Positions 14,719-14,738 of a stretch of DNA of 14,738 nucleotides are shown here, one piece after another. How positions within the stretch are numbered: the first letter of the stretch is position 1; every line of letters begins with the position of its first letter. The stretch is taken from the NCBI GenBank assembly GCA_963169595.1, contig CAUJFM010000317.1, positions 1 to 14,738 of the forward strand. Reading direction: 5' to 3'. This DNA is from Bacteroidota bacterium. GTDB lineage: Bacteria > Bacteroidota > Bacteroidia > Flavobacteriales_F > PHOS-HE28. Below the pieces are notes generated by a model. It did no database searches, was not told the origin of the DNA, and saw only the letters and a list, made by a program, of their open reading frames with translations. Made by a program: the position numbers and the translations under genes.

Positions 14719-14738
14719 AAAATAAAAGGTTCGAAGGA

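Overview
The window looks like a chromosomal piece of a high-GC member of the Bacteroidota, probably a Flavobacteriales-type lineage. The evidence is two large secreted proteins with C-terminal sorting domains of the type IX secretion system (T9SS), a Bacteroidetes-style -7 promoter element (TAnnTTTG), a lack of clear Shine-Dalgarno sequences, and a DUF3347-type copper lipoprotein of the kind common in this phylum. No rRNA, tRNA, insertion sequence, phage gene or CRISPR array was seen.

Left flank (1-2774): the last codons of a possible upstream gene, then a secreted repeat protein (beta-propeller-like repeats, FG-GAP/VCBS calcium-loop repeats, T9SS tail) on the + strand. It converges on the copper cluster.

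Centre (2809-9404, all on the - strand): a compact copper-homeostasis cluster. In transcription order it holds an AraC-family regulator with an HMA-like CxxC N-terminus, a CopZ-like copper chaperone, a CopA-type P1B copper-exporting ATPase, a lipoprotein fusing an HMA domain to DUF3347, and a multicopper oxidase carrying a C-terminal CopB-like barrel domain. The gaps from the chaperone onward are only about 12, 33 and 23 bases. The only larger gap, about 78 bases, lies between regulator and chaperone. It holds two TTACATC direct repeats exactly 21 bp apart, which is the geometry AraC proteins often use. A reasonable model is that the regulator senses cytoplasmic copper through its CxxC domain, the chaperone delivers Cu(I) to the ATPase, the ATPase pumps it to the periplasm, the lipoprotein binds or relays it there, and the oxidase/CopB fusion oxidises or sequesters it at the outer membrane.

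Right part (9486-14643): a membrane TPR/class III adenylate cyclase (- strand) whose 5' end appears to be missing, a small + strand membrane protein with a good intrinsic terminator, a - strand RDD-family membrane protein, a 293-bp gap with no recognisable gene, and a second secreted T9SS protein built from about eleven Asp-box (BNR/Ycf48-like) repeats. The window ends in a very G-rich segment with several nested hairpins.

The most noteworthy items are the fused-domain copper cluster with its candidate AraC operator, an in-frame palindrome inside the ATPase nucleotide-binding domain, the truncated start of the cyclase gene, and a 14-bp sequence shared by two gaps of the copper cluster.
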